Below are positions 25,667 to 33,781 of a stretch of DNA of 64,000 bases, one piece after another. The position numbers and the translations under genes were made by a program. The notes below the pieces were generated by a model. The model was not told where the DNA came from. It saw nothing but the letters and a program-made list of their open reading frames with translations, and did not search any database. Location: contig JBFWRU010000001.1 of assembly GCA_050248735.1 (NCBI GenBank), forward strand, positions 620,001 to 684,000, given 5' to 3'. Positions within the stretch are counted from its first letter, which is position 1. Each line of letters starts with the position of its first letter. This DNA is from JACKFE01 sp050248735. Lineage in GTDB: Bacteria; Nitrospirota; Nitrospiria; Nitrospirales; UBA8639.

Positions 25667-25675
25667 GAACGATCA

Positions 25676-26647
25676 TTAGGGCTCCTTTGGCGCGGGGTGA
25701 TCCCACTTCTGAAGTTCAACTGTAGGGACAATATGTGCATCCCCCACCAGGTCGATCCCAAACGGAGTAGCCTTGGATGGGTCTTCTTGTTGGGCCGTGG
25801 CCAAGGTGGGAGAAACCTGGATAGTCAGGTCGATCGTGTCATGAGCCTTGACATGCACAGTGGTTTCAGCCATGCCCTGAGGATGCCAGACTGTGAGGGT
25901 GTAGGATCCCGGCGGAATGTCGTCGATGGCAAACTTACCTGTTTCCCGGGTCCTGGCGAAATAAGGGTGAGGAACCACCACGCTCCAACTTTCCATGTAT
26001 TCATGGTAGTTGCATCGAAAAAAGAGTACACCTGGATGGTTCATCTGATACACCTGCTCGAAACCCGGGCGAGGGATGCCGGTCTTGCCTTCTGAGAGAT
26101 AGTCACTTTTCTGATTGTCCGGATGGGGGAGCACGGCTGCGCCGAACAGGCGAATGCCGCCTTCGCTGGATGTCAGAAACACTTCCAGTTGATGTTGAAC
26201 GGGATCCCAATTTTCAATGTGCAATCTCTCTCCTACTTGCATGACCTCAATGTAGGGGATGAACACACAATTTTGTAGCTTCAGGAGACGGCCTGGTAAT
26301 TCCCAAAAGGGTTTTCCCTTCTGGACGTCATGCAGATAGACGATGGCTCCTTCCAATGCATGCGTGGGACCAACTTGTGTCATAGGAGACAATCGCCACC
26401 CTTTTCCATCCGATATCCGTCCACAATAATAGGGGTCGGGATTCAGAACGAGGTTAAATCGTTTGGGAGGAGTGGGCGGTCCTTTGAGGGTGATGGTGCC
26501 TGTCAGGTGACCGCCGGAGAAGCCGGCGATGTCCTCATAGGCCATCGTTGGGAGGTTGGGGACCAGAGCCCATAGCAAAAGACACCTACTTAAAAGTTGG
26601 GAAAGGCGTCTTCTCGGCGTTCCTCTTATGGGGACTTTTATGGGCAT
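25676..26647 (-). CDS. Exported cupredoxin-like protein with carboxypeptidase-regulatory domain
   Basis: The 323-residue protein has a twin-Arg-like basic start and signal peptide (cut near LPTMA). A beta-rich part with FIPYIEVMQVGERLHIENWD and the later HPGVLFFRCNYHEYMESWSV follows. FRCNYHEYM has the Cys-x2-His-x2-Met spacing of a type I copper site, as in plastocyanin-like methylamine-utilisation proteins. A PEGA/CarboxypepD_reg-like segment (GKFAIDDIPPGSYTLTVWHP) closes it. I chose the ATG at 26647, since the longer frame runs into the preceding gene. It is the last gene of the exported cluster and could carry electrons. Confidence 0.75.
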   Translation of the reverse strand: MPIKVPIRGTPRRRLSQLLSRCLLLWALVPNLPTMAYEDIAGFSGGHLTGTITLKGPPTPPKRFNLVLNPDPYYCGRISDGKGWRLSPMTQVGPTHALEGAIVYLHDVQKGKPFWELPGRLLKLQNCVFIPYIEVMQVGERLHIENWDPVQHQLEVFLTSSEGGIRLFGAAVLPHPDNQKSDYLSEGKTGIPRPGFEQVYQMNHPGVLFFRCNYHEYMESWSVVVPHPYFARTRETGKFAIDDIPPGSYTLTVWHPQGMAETTVHVKAHDTIDLTIQVSPTLATAQQEDPSKATPFGIDLVGDAHIVPTVELQKWDHPAPKEP

Positions 26648-26670
26648 GACCGCAATGTTCCATCCCTCGG

Positions 26671-27507
26671 CTATTTGATTTGCGTATGTTCTTGAGCCTG
26701 ACTCGAACCGTGGTCTCGCGCACATCGAAATCCAATTCCATGAGTTTTCAGGGCAAACCCTCCTTTTCCCCGAGACGTGACTCGCAAATCGGCTTCAAAA
26801 CTTCTCCAGGATCCCCCACGTATTACTTTTAGGATTCCAGATTCAGGGCCCTTCGGATTTTTTTCAGGTGCTTGATGGTAATAGTCGGAGTCATACCAAT
26901 CCTGAACCCACTCTCGAACATTTCCGGCTAAATGAAAGAGACCGTAGGGAGATTGACCGTCCGGAAGAGCCGTCACGTCCAGAAGGGTGTGCTTATTTGT
27001 CCAGTCTTTTTCGAAGTTGGCTTTCCTGGGGTCCGGAGGACTGTCTCCCCAGGGGAATATTCGTGGGCTGTCCCCGCGAGCAGCTTTTTCCCATTCCGCT
27101 TCCGTGGGCAGTCGTTTACCGGCCCAGAAACAATAATCCACGGCATCATGCCAGGTGACTTGGACGACTGGAAGGTTCTCGATGCCCTCCTCCTGCATCA
27201 GTGGTTTGTCTCCATACACGTTCATGGGAGCCTTATGAAGAGTTTCCTTGAGAAATGCAAAATACCGGGCGTTACTGACTTCATATTTGTCGATGGCGAA
27301 AGCATTAAGGAAAATCTTGCGTCGTGGTTGTTCGTCAAGCCGTCCTTCTCCCTCGGCGCTTCCACGGACAAAGGAGCTGGCCGGAATGACAATCATGTCG
27401 ACGGGATCTTTTTCCATCACAGGTTCTGACGAGGCGCTGAGAGGTGGAGCCCAGGCCATCAGGGTGATCAGGGTGACAGAGACGATCTCTCTGGTAATGA
27501 AGCTCAT
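26671..27507 (-). CDS. Exported FGE-sulfatase-fold protein without catalytic cysteines (1 of 3)
   Basis: This 278-residue protein has a signal peptide and one FGE/SUMF1 domain. Seen are FVRGSAEGEGRLDEQP, IDKYEVSNARYFAFL, VQVTWHDAVDYCFWAGKRL followed by PTEAEWEKAA, and LAGNVREWVQDWYD. True FGE needs two Cys after the GGSW segment. Here GGSWRSFEADLRVTSRG has none, so it is not a formylglycine generator. PvdO, EgtB and binding proteins use the same fold. Its start overlaps the stop of the next gene upstream by four bases. It has diverged from the two paralogues at 27.9-30 kb. Confidence 0.85.
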   Translation of the reverse strand: MSFITREIVSVTLITLMAWAPPLSASSEPVMEKDPVDMIVIPASSFVRGSAEGEGRLDEQPRRKIFLNAFAIDKYEVSNARYFAFLKETLHKAPMNVYGDKPLMQEEGIENLPVVQVTWHDAVDYCFWAGKRLPTEAEWEKAARGDSPRIFPWGDSPPDPRKANFEKDWTNKHTLLDVTALPDGQSPYGLFHLAGNVREWVQDWYDSDYYHQAPEKNPKGPESGILKVIRGGSWRSFEADLRVTSRGKGGFALKTHGIGFRCARDHGSSQAQEHTQIK

Positions 27508-27920
27508 GATTTTCTCTCCTGACTGGCTTGCACGATGTGATGGGTGATAATGAAAATTTTCTCCGTCATGGTCCTCACGGAATCGAGCTGTTGGGCACGA
27601 TCGGCCTTTCTCGCCTCCATCAGGAGTGCACGGACTTCGTGTAATTGGCCTTCAATGGCTACCTGCAGGGCCGGAGAGGCCAAGGTTCCTCCAATGGCGG
27701 CCCGATGAAATTCCTCCCAAGCATGATCGGCGGCCTGTGCGGCTTCGTGAATAAGATTGTCCGCTGAAGTCTGCTGGACAGGGGCCTCTGGCGGAGCTCC
27801 CAGTGCGGGAGCTCCGAGGGATGTAAGCAGAGTGGTGAAGACGACCAAAGCAAGCGATAAACTCCATGCTAATAATTGCCTGAGCGGTATCCATGGATAT
27901 GGCGTATTGTGCGTTGTCAT
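27504..27920 (-). CDS. Small exported helical protein of unknown function
   Basis: The 138-residue protein has a signal peptide (core LAWSLSLALVVFTTLLTSL, cut near ALG). The mature part is helical and Ala/Glu-rich with three His (AADHAWEEFHRAA and IITHHIV). I do not recognise a family. The ATG at 27920 is preferred. The longer frame to 27980 enters the FGE-fold gene. It overlaps the next gene by four bases, so the two are translationally coupled. Confidence 0.6.
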   Translation of the reverse strand: MTTHNTPYPWIPLRQLLAWSLSLALVVFTTLLTSLGAPALGAPPEAPVQQTSADNLIHEAAQAADHAWEEFHRAAIGGTLASPALQVAIEGQLHEVRALLMEARKADRAQQLDSVRTMTEKIFIITHHIVQASQERKS

Positions 27921-27933
27921 ATGCTTCACCTCT

Positions 27934-29037
27934 TTATATGCGACCTTCGACGATGCGGAGCATGTGTTGAATTTCCTCATTGTGGGGGTCGAGCCCCAGA
28001 GCTGTGTCCAGATGAGTCCTGGCCGTTTTCCATTTCTCTTGTCCCATGGCCTTCATGGCATCAATCGTGGCGACTTTCAACGTTTCATTCACGCTGGTAG
28101 GCGCCGTCTTGGCACAACGAAATCCTAATCCGACCCCATAACTGTTGTTGGAGGGGTGATTCCAGAATCGGTGAGTTGTCGTAATACTGCTTTCCGCCGC
28201 AATCCAGGAGCCTCCTCGAATCACCCGCTTGTTGCCCACGGTTAATCGATCCACATAGGTCCCTGTTCCACCCAGCCAGATTGGCTTCAGAGGACCTGCG
28301 GTATTCACGGGATGAGGCGTCTTCTGATAGAAATTGGGATCGTACCAGTCTTCTACCCACTCGAACACATTGCCCGCCATATGATGCAATCCATACGGGC
28401 TGACCGCTTCAGGTATGGAATCCACCGGGAGGGTGGCCTCGTGATTTTTGGCAAAATTGGCCTTGGCCGGGTCCAATTCATTTCCCCAGGGATACTTGAA
28501 GCCTTGGGGTCCCCGCGCTGCGCGCTCCCATTCAGATTCGGTGGGTAATCGTTTCCCCTGATAATCGCAATAGGCCTTGGCGTCGAACCAGTTGACTCCC
28601 ACTACCGGCTGTCTCGGTTTATTGAGCCGAGGATCATCCCAGTAGGCGGGGGCGGGGTGTCCGGTTTTTTTCATAAAATCGCTGAAGTCTTGATTCGAGA
28701 CTTCGTACTTATCGATGAAATAACCATCCGTAATCACCCAATGAGCCGGGCCCTCATCATGAAAGGCTTCCTTGGACCAGGGCATGCTCATCCGTCGTTC
28801 ATACATGGACATGGATTCGCGGGATGGATCTGAGACGTTGGAAGGTTCCCTGTCGATCCCGATGATACTGGGTCCGAAGGGGATGTAGGCCATCCCCTTC
28901 GGCATGTCGATGGTATTCTCGGCCAGTGCTCCCTGATCGGGCAGCCCGATCAGGAGTGTGCTCAAGAGCAAGCATGCCGTCGGCAGGGCAACTCTTAATC
29001 GAACTGGTGTTGCTGACTGTACATATGTCTTGTTCAT
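27934..29037 (-). CDS. Exported FGE-sulfatase-fold protein without catalytic cysteines (2 of 3)
   Basis: The 367-residue protein has a signal peptide (cut near GALA) and a complete FGE/SUMF1 domain (about 45-315) with IDKYEVSNQDFSDFMKKTG, PVVGVNWFDAKAYCDYQGKR, GNVFEWVEDWYDP and VIRGGSWIAAESS. A final helical tail (about 320-367, KWKTARTHLDTALGLDPHNE) is like one TPR unit. The FGE catalytic cysteines are absent after GGSW. Long stretches match the next gene upstream (29105), for example HPAPAYWDDPRLNKP, so the two are a tandem duplication. Its role in the periplasm is unknown. Confidence 0.85.
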   Translation of the reverse strand: MNKTYVQSATPVRLRVALPTACLLLSTLLIGLPDQGALAENTIDMPKGMAYIPFGPSIIGIDREPSNVSDPSRESMSMYERRMSMPWSKEAFHDEGPAHWVITDGYFIDKYEVSNQDFSDFMKKTGHPAPAYWDDPRLNKPRQPVVGVNWFDAKAYCDYQGKRLPTESEWERAARGPQGFKYPWGNELDPAKANFAKNHEATLPVDSIPEAVSPYGLHHMAGNVFEWVEDWYDPNFYQKTPHPVNTAGPLKPIWLGGTGTYVDRLTVGNKRVIRGGSWIAAESSITTTHRFWNHPSNNSYGVGLGFRCAKTAPTSVNETLKVATIDAMKAMGQEKWKTARTHLDTALGLDPHNEEIQHMLRIVEGRI

Positions 29038-29104
29038 GTTGTCTCCGTAGTGCGCTATGCACGCGTCAAGGCTAAAGATGGAATAGGTAACTCTGAGATT
29101 GTCC

Positions 29105-30049
29105 CTACTTCTTGTTGATTTGATCCATGATCAGCGCTTTCGTCTGCAGGTACTCGGCATTATCCGGATTTCCCTTCAGGGCTTTTTCAATGGAGGTCAG
29201 CGCCTCCTGCCATTTTTCCTGTCCCATGCTGATCAGCGCATGCATGAAATCATATTGCACGGTCTGCATGTTGACCGGTGAACCTGATTGCGCACAACGA
29301 AACCCCAGTCCCACTCCGTAGGAATTGTTCTCGGGTTGATTCCAGAAGCGATGGCTGGTGTGAAGGGAGCTTGAAGGAGCCAACCATGATCCGCCTTTCA
29401 ATACTTTGACCGGTCCTTGGTTGGCAAAATTGAGACCCGTGGCCGGGCCTTGCGGATTCATGGCCGGACTGACATCGAAATAACTGGGGTCATACCAATC
29501 TGCCACCCATTCAAAGACATTCCCTGCCATATTGTAGGCCCCATAACCGCTGACACCTTCAGGATAGGAATCCACCGCAGTGGTGTGGCCGACGTTTTGA
29601 CCATAATTGGCCTTTGATTTGTCGAGTTGATGCCCCCAGGGGTAATGGGCATGGCCTTCCGGACCTTTTGCGGCGCGCTCCCATTCGGCTTCAGTCGGCA
29701 ATCGTTTCCCTTTGTATTCACAATAGCCGCTGGCGTCATACCAGTTGACTCCTACGACAGGCTGCTCAGGCTTATTCAACCGCGGATCATCCCAATAAGC
29801 CGGGGCGGGGTGGGAAGTGGTTTTCATGAATTCCTTGTAGTCTTTGTTGGAGACTTCGTACGTATCGATGTAGTAGGCATCCAGAACCACGTTGTGTGGT
29901 TTTTCATCCTGGTGTTCTTCGCTACCCATCACAAATTCCCCACGAGGGATGAGCACCATATTTTCCGGGTCGGCGCTGAATGCAGGGCCGGTGAAGAGAA
30001 AGAGAGAACCAAGAACGGTGGTACTGATCGTGTGCTGTAACTTCGGCAT
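29105..30049 (-). CDS. Exported FGE-sulfatase-fold protein without catalytic cysteines (3 of 3)
   Basis: The 314-residue protein has a signal peptide (cut after PAFSA), a FGE/SUMF1 domain (VLIPRGEFVMGSEE, IDTYEVSNKDYKEFMK, AGNVFEWVADWYDPSY) and the same short TPR-like tail (KWQEALTSIEKALKGNPDN). VLKGGSWLAPSSS lacks catalytic Cys. AGAGAGGTTTTGCC supports the ATG at 30049 over a longer start at 30106. It is the second gene from a strong leftward promoter at 30.4 kb, after a small zinc-ribbon gene, and is a near paralogue of the gene at 27934. Confidence 0.86.
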   Translation of the reverse strand: MPKLQHTISTTVLGSLFLFTGPAFSADPENMVLIPRGEFVMGSEEHQDEKPHNVVLDAYYIDTYEVSNKDYKEFMKTTSHPAPAYWDDPRLNKPEQPVVGVNWYDASGYCEYKGKRLPTEAEWERAAKGPEGHAHYPWGHQLDKSKANYGQNVGHTTAVDSYPEGVSGYGAYNMAGNVFEWVADWYDPSYFDVSPAMNPQGPATGLNFANQGPVKVLKGGSWLAPSSSLHTSHRFWNQPENNSYGVGLGFRCAQSGSPVNMQTVQYDFMHALISMGQEKWQEALTSIEKALKGNPDNAEYLQTKALIMDQINKK

Positions 30050-30122
30050 GGCAAAACCTCTCTGGTGATGTGATTGATTGAGTGAACGATTAGGAACAGT
30101 GTTCATGACATGTACCCTCCTG

Positions 30123-30368
30123 TTAATTGATGGAATGCACTGTGTGAGATTGGCTCCGATGCTTCAAAATGGTGGGATCGATCATGTCCCCGCATTGGAG
30201 ACATTTGCCCACCGGGATTTGAAAATCCCAGGTGCTCTGTTCAGGCGAGATGCAGAACGTCAGGATCAGCATCCCTCCACAACGGGAGCAGTTGATGCGA
30301 TTGGATAGCTGGTTCGCGTTGCCTCGCTGCGGCTGTTTGTGTGTTCGTTCTTTTTGGATAACTTTCAT
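30123..30368 (-). CDS. Small zinc-ribbon protein leading the FGE-fold cluster
   Basis: The 81-residue protein has two CxxC pairs (CSRCGG and CLQCGD) about 30 residues apart, the layout of a zinc ribbon, after a basic start. An AGGAGG ribosome site six bases before the ATG at 30368 fixes the start and rules out the longer frame to 30395. It has no export signal, so it probably acts in the cytosol, perhaps on DNA or RNA. It is the first gene after the promoter at 30419-30447. Confidence 0.7.
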   Translation of the reverse strand: MKVIQKERTHKQPQRGNANQLSNRINCSRCGGMLILTFCISPEQSTWDFQIPVGKCLQCGDMIDPTILKHRSQSHTVHSIN

Positions 30369-30400
30369 TGTGTTCCTCCTGGAAAACATACTCAATGTTT

Positions 30401-30482
30401 GTCTAATGTATGTTTAATTTTATAAAGCATTGTAAAATGTTTGTCAATTGTTTTATTGAATTTTATTTGACATACATTAGAC
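30401..30482. promoter_or_regulatory. Perfect 13-bp inverted repeat spanning a divergent promoter region
   Basis: GTCTAATGTATGT (30401-30413) and ACATACATTAGAC (30470-30482) are exact reverse complements 56 bases apart. The left arm covers the expected start of leftward transcription. The right arm overlaps the -35 box of the rightward promoter. A direct repeat, AATGTTTGTC, also occurs at 30394-30403 and 30436-30445. The adjacent CarH-like regulator is the natural candidate to bind both arms and loop the DNA, which is inference. Confidence 0.65.
30419..30447 (-). promoter_or_regulatory. Sigma70-type promoter for the FGE-fold cluster
   Basis: On the minus strand TTGACA (30447-30442) and TATAAA (30424-30419) are separated by exactly 17 bases, close to consensus. 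Transcription would start near 30412, inside the left arm of the 13-bp inverted repeat, so a bound regulator could block it. Confidence 0.7.
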
Positions 30483-30495
30483 TTATTTGTACATT
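30467..30495 (+). promoter_or_regulatory. Promoter of the second CarH-like gene, possibly giving a leaderless mRNA
   Basis: TTGACA (30467-30472) and TACATT (30490-30495) are 17 bases apart. The predicted start of transcription falls at about 30502, the A of the ATG, and no ribosome site precedes that ATG. The message may therefore be leaderless. The right arm of the inverted repeat overlaps the -35 box, which would allow self-repression. Confidence 0.5.
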
Positions 30496-30501
30496 TACCT
30501 A

Positions 30502-31401
30502 ATGCCGATGTATCGAATACACCGTTTTTCAAAGCTTACCGGTCTCAGCACCCATGTGATTCGAGCCTGGGAAAAGCGGCATGGACTAGTACAACCAACT
30601 AGGGGTGCCAATCGATATCGGCTGTATAATGATGAGGATGTTCGACTGTTTCGATACTTAAAATCCCAGGTCGATCAGGGAGTGAGCATCGGCCAGCTCG
30701 CAGAAATCGGGCGTGAAAGGCTTCTTGAGGAGGCTCAACAGGATTGGGTGAAGACCGCTGTGGAACCACCCCCTTCAGAGGGGCTGGTGGCCGACTTGAT
30801 CCAGGCAATTCAGGAAGGCGATCGGGCCGGCTTTGAACGGAAGCTGAATGGTGCGTTGGCGGTCATTCCTTTTGAGGAATCCCTGTATCGATTCTTATTG
30901 CCACTACAGGAGAAGGTCGGCCAGCTCTGGCATGATGGAAAAGTGAACGTGGCGCAAGAGCATTACACCTCCAATCAAGTCAAACAAAAAATCTTTTCAG
31001 CCATCAATCAGCTTCGATTAATTGGAGAAGGTCCACATGTGGTCGTTGCCTGTCCTGCCCAGGAATGGCATGAAATTTCAGCTCTGACAGCGGCCTATCT
31101 GTGCGCGGTGCGCGGATGCCGCGTCCACTATTTGGGGCCCAATCTTCCCATTCCGGAGCTCGCCAAATTTTGTGAACAGATCCGTCCCTCCTACGTGCTT
31201 CTCTCCATGACCATCAATCGTTCGGACACGGATGCCCACACGATCGTCCATGAAATAGCCACACAGGTCAGACCGCTGGCCCCGGTCGGTGTCGGTGGGC
31301 AATTCGCTCAAACTCATTCCTCCCTCTTTACGGATAACAACATGACGGTCTTCCCTGACTTGAAGTCTTTGGATCCATTTGTGGATTCCCATGTCCCCTA
31401 A
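30502..31401 (+). CDS. Second CarH-like MerR regulator with B12 light-sensor domain
   Basis: The 299-residue protein has a MerR-type winged helix (about 3-75, with LTGLSTHVIRAWEKRHGL) and a cobalamin-binding half. The CarH motif W-x9-EH is present (Trp143, Glu153-His154) and the lower-ligand His190 lies in QEWHEISAL. Adenosylcobalamin binding and light-triggered DNA release are therefore predicted. It is divergent from the FGE-fold cluster across a shared promoter region. ATG at 30508 is an alternative start. It differs clearly from the homologue at 19.4 kb, so it is not a recent duplicate. Confidence 0.9.
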   Translation: MPMYRIHRFSKLTGLSTHVIRAWEKRHGLVQPTRGANRYRLYNDEDVRLFRYLKSQVDQGVSIGQLAEIGRERLLEEAQQDWVKTAVEPPPSEGLVADLIQAIQEGDRAGFERKLNGALAVIPFEESLYRFLLPLQEKVGQLWHDGKVNVAQEHYTSNQVKQKIFSAINQLRLIGEGPHVVVACPAQEWHEISALTAAYLCAVRGCRVHYLGPNLPIPELAKFCEQIRPSYVLLSMTINRSDTDAHTIVHEIATQVRPLAPVGVGGQFAQTHSSLFTDNNMTVFPDLKSLDPFVDSHVP

Positions 31402-31686
31402 TTGTCAGCCTCCTCAATCCAATCTTCATCGAAATCACAAGACTCGGAATTCAGTGTGTTCTTGTTCTTCGTTGAGATGACAAAAGCGTTTGCGTGCAAT
31501 GTCTTTTGTTTCTTATTTTCGGGCGCTTTGATATGGTGCCACTAATCGTGCCTGAGATACGGAAGACTTTCATCAGGTGAGCAGATACGTGACCATTCTT
31601 GGGTATGAGGCCAATGCCAGACCTGACCTGTAATGTATCCAGAGCTGTGAGGTGGGAACCTTCATTACTCGGAGGAGAGAACCGGG

Positions 31687-32139
31687 ATGGAAGATGATCT
31701 GTATCACATCATTTATGCCAGTGTGGCCATACGGCCGGTTAAGGAAAACGAACTCGTGATGATGTTGAAGCATGCACGCGAGAAGAATCGTCGACTGGGC
31801 ATCACGGGGATGTTGCTGCATTGCGATGGATCATTTGTTCAAGCTCTTGAAGGGCCTAAGGACCGGGTGAAAGAGCTGTTTCATGTCATCCGGCAAGATG
31901 TTCGTCATAACCGGTTAGCCGTATTATTTGAGGGACCGATCAAACAACGGAGTTTTTCACATTGGTCAATGGGGTTCAACAGACCTTCCCAGGAAGATTT
32001 GGCTTTGATGGAAGGGTATACCCCTTATCTTGAAATGGGGGATGATCCCAAGGCCATCAAAAACTATTCTGGTGTCGCTCTCAAATTACTCGGGGCTTTT
32101 CGTGAACTCTCGGATCAAAAATTCTCATCGACCGATTGA
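31687..32139 (+). CDS. Stand-alone BLUF-domain blue-light photoreceptor
   Basis: This 150-residue protein is almost wholly a BLUF domain, which binds FAD and senses blue light. The key residues are present: Tyr10 in YHIIYAS, Asn34 in AREKNRRLGITG, Gln52 in GSFVQALEG, and Trp93/Met95 in FSHWSMGF. A short C-terminal helix pair follows. No output domain is fused, so it must act by contacting another protein. It comes 285 bases after the CarH-like gene in the same direction, adding another light sensor to the island. AGGAGAGAACCGGG supports the start. Confidence 0.92.
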   Translation: MEDDLYHIIYASVAIRPVKENELVMMLKHAREKNRRLGITGMLLHCDGSFVQALEGPKDRVKELFHVIRQDVRHNRLAVLFEGPIKQRSFSHWSMGFNRPSQEDLALMEGYTPYLEMGDDPKAIKNYSGVALKLLGAFRELSDQKFSSTD

Positions 32140-32364
32140 TGGGCTCAGGATTATCCTTACTCCCTCTCTCTGGCTAACGATCTTACAGGTATGTAAGCCA
32201 AGATGATCGTGCCCAAAGGTGTTTCATGCGCGTTCCCGGGCCGCAGGACCCTGAGTTTCTGGTGTTTTCTCCCTCATCTTCCCCATGATCATCCGCCTCC
32301 CGTGGGTAATGGACACTCAGCCAATGTGGATTGTTTTACCCCAGAAAAATGAGACAATGCCCAG

Positions 32365-33288
32365 ATGATGAATTCACACAACAAGAGCCGCAATCTGGTT
32401 CGAGGGTTTGTGTTGATGTCCGTGCTGCTCGGGTTGCCGGTCTCAGGATTGGCCGAGGTCACCACATCGGCATCTTCCGGCTTGGCGTTCGACACCCTGG
32501 AATGGACTATCGGTCCGTCCTCGTCGTTTCCCATTTCCCAATTAGTGTTTGAATCGTCCAGTTGGCAGAGTGCGCTTAATCTGCAATGGGCGGATGACAC
32601 CAGTCCATGGTTTGTCGAAGGGACGGCGGGAATGGGATGGGTGTATTCGGGGCAGGTGGTGGATAGTGATTTTTCCCTGCCTCATCAACAAGGGGTGTTT
32701 TCCCGCAGTGTGTCGGAGGTGAATGGCCACAATTCCCTAAGCTTCTCTCTGGAAAGCGGCTACCGGATGTGGACCACCGAGCGAGCGGTGATGTCGCTGA
32801 CTACCGGCTTTACGTGGACGCAGATCCGGTTTCAAATTCAGAATGGCGATCAAATCGTTCCTCCGGCCGGTGTGGATTTGTCGGGACTGAATTCGGAGTA
32901 TCGTGCGCGGTGGTATGGTCCGACCGTGGGAATCCGTCTGTCAACGGATCTGAAGCCCATCCCCCTCTTCCTGCATGTGGAAGGGCACTATTGGCCGGTG
33001 GTGTGGTATCGCGGCCAGGGTGCCTGGAATTTGCGAACCGACTTTGAGCAGACGCCCAGCTTCACCCATAAAGATGATAATGGGTACGGGGGAGACGTGA
33101 CCGCTACGCTTCGCTATCCCGTCACAACCAAGTGGATGGTGGAAGCCGGGTGGACGGGCCGGTTTCTCCGGACCTCCAATGGGACGGACCGCACCTTTTT
33201 TTCAAACGGGACGCAGGGCACCATTCCATTGTTACATGTTAGTCAAGATACCCATTGGTATCATATTGGCCTCCGCTATCTCTGGTAA
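32365..33288 (+). CDS. Outer-membrane beta-barrel protein, omptin-like
   Basis: The 307-residue protein has a signal peptide (cut near GLA, about residue 30) and alternating amphipathic strands rich in Trp, Tyr and Ser. It ends in an aromatic residue (YHIGLRYLW), the signal for outer-membrane assembly. The pattern LEWTIGPSSSFPISQLVFE and paired strands with long extracellular loops recall omptin-type barrels. I cannot confirm the omptin catalytic Asp/His set, so protease activity is open. It is preceded by a 225-bp gap and has no obvious operon partner. Confidence 0.7.
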   Translation: MMNSHNKSRNLVRGFVLMSVLLGLPVSGLAEVTTSASSGLAFDTLEWTIGPSSSFPISQLVFESSSWQSALNLQWADDTSPWFVEGTAGMGWVYSGQVVDSDFSLPHQQGVFSRSVSEVNGHNSLSFSLESGYRMWTTERAVMSLTTGFTWTQIRFQIQNGDQIVPPAGVDLSGLNSEYRARWYGPTVGIRLSTDLKPIPLFLHVEGHYWPVVWYRGQGAWNLRTDFEQTPSFTHKDDNGYGGDVTATLRYPVTTKWMVEAGWTGRFLRTSNGTDRTFFSNGTQGTIPLLHVSQDTHWYHIGLRYLW

Positions 33289-33475
33289 TTAAGGATCTTT
33301 GACTCCGCCCTCTCCGCGTGGTTTGCTGTCTGTGCCAGCGCTCCCCAAGGGAGGGCCGAAGTTTGGAAAGGACAGATGACTGCAGAGATTTCGAAGCCAG
33401 TTGAGAAAAAATAACGACCAACAATTCAGGACAACATCCTAGCGGCCTGATTGGTCGACGAAAGGAGTGCCGGTA

Positions 33476-33781
33476 ATGACGGAGCAAGAAAAATTCATGG
33501 TCGTGATGGCTCATGCCCTGGCGCATCAAGAAACCGAAATCCATTATCTCAAGGCCCTGCTCATGGAAAAGACGAACGTGAATATCGAGGAATTTCAAAA
33601 AGAGCAGGATGTCTTTTGGGAGAAAAGCAAACATTACCGGATTTACGAATCCATCAATACCCTTCAAGCGCTTCAGGTCCAGGTCGCCTCTCTCCCGGAG
33701 GCTATGGATTTGGATAGGTACCGTGATCATTTGCGGTGGCCCACCGATCCTCCCGCCGATGATTCTTCAACCGACCGCTGA
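33476..33781 (+). CDS. Small helical protein of unknown function, 101 aa
   Basis: I do not recognise it. The sequence is helical (HALAHQETEIHYLKALL, EEFQKEQDVFWEKSKHYR) with an acidic, Pro-rich tail. There is no signal or membrane segment. AAAGGAG eight bases before the ATG at 33476 supports that start over a GTG at 33467. A GC hairpin of the form GAGGGG-CCCCCTC follows at about 33780. Codon use is like neighbouring real genes. Confidence 0.55.
   Translation: MTEQEKFMVVMAHALAHQETEIHYLKALLMEKTNVNIEEFQKEQDVFWEKSKHYRIYESINTLQALQVQVASLPEAMDLDRYRDHLRWPTDPPADDSSTDR

Noticed and set aside
26671..30049. Three formylglycine-generating enzymes for sulfatase maturation
   Set aside because: All three lack the catalytic Cys pair and no sulfatase gene is present in the window. 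Only the fold is supported.
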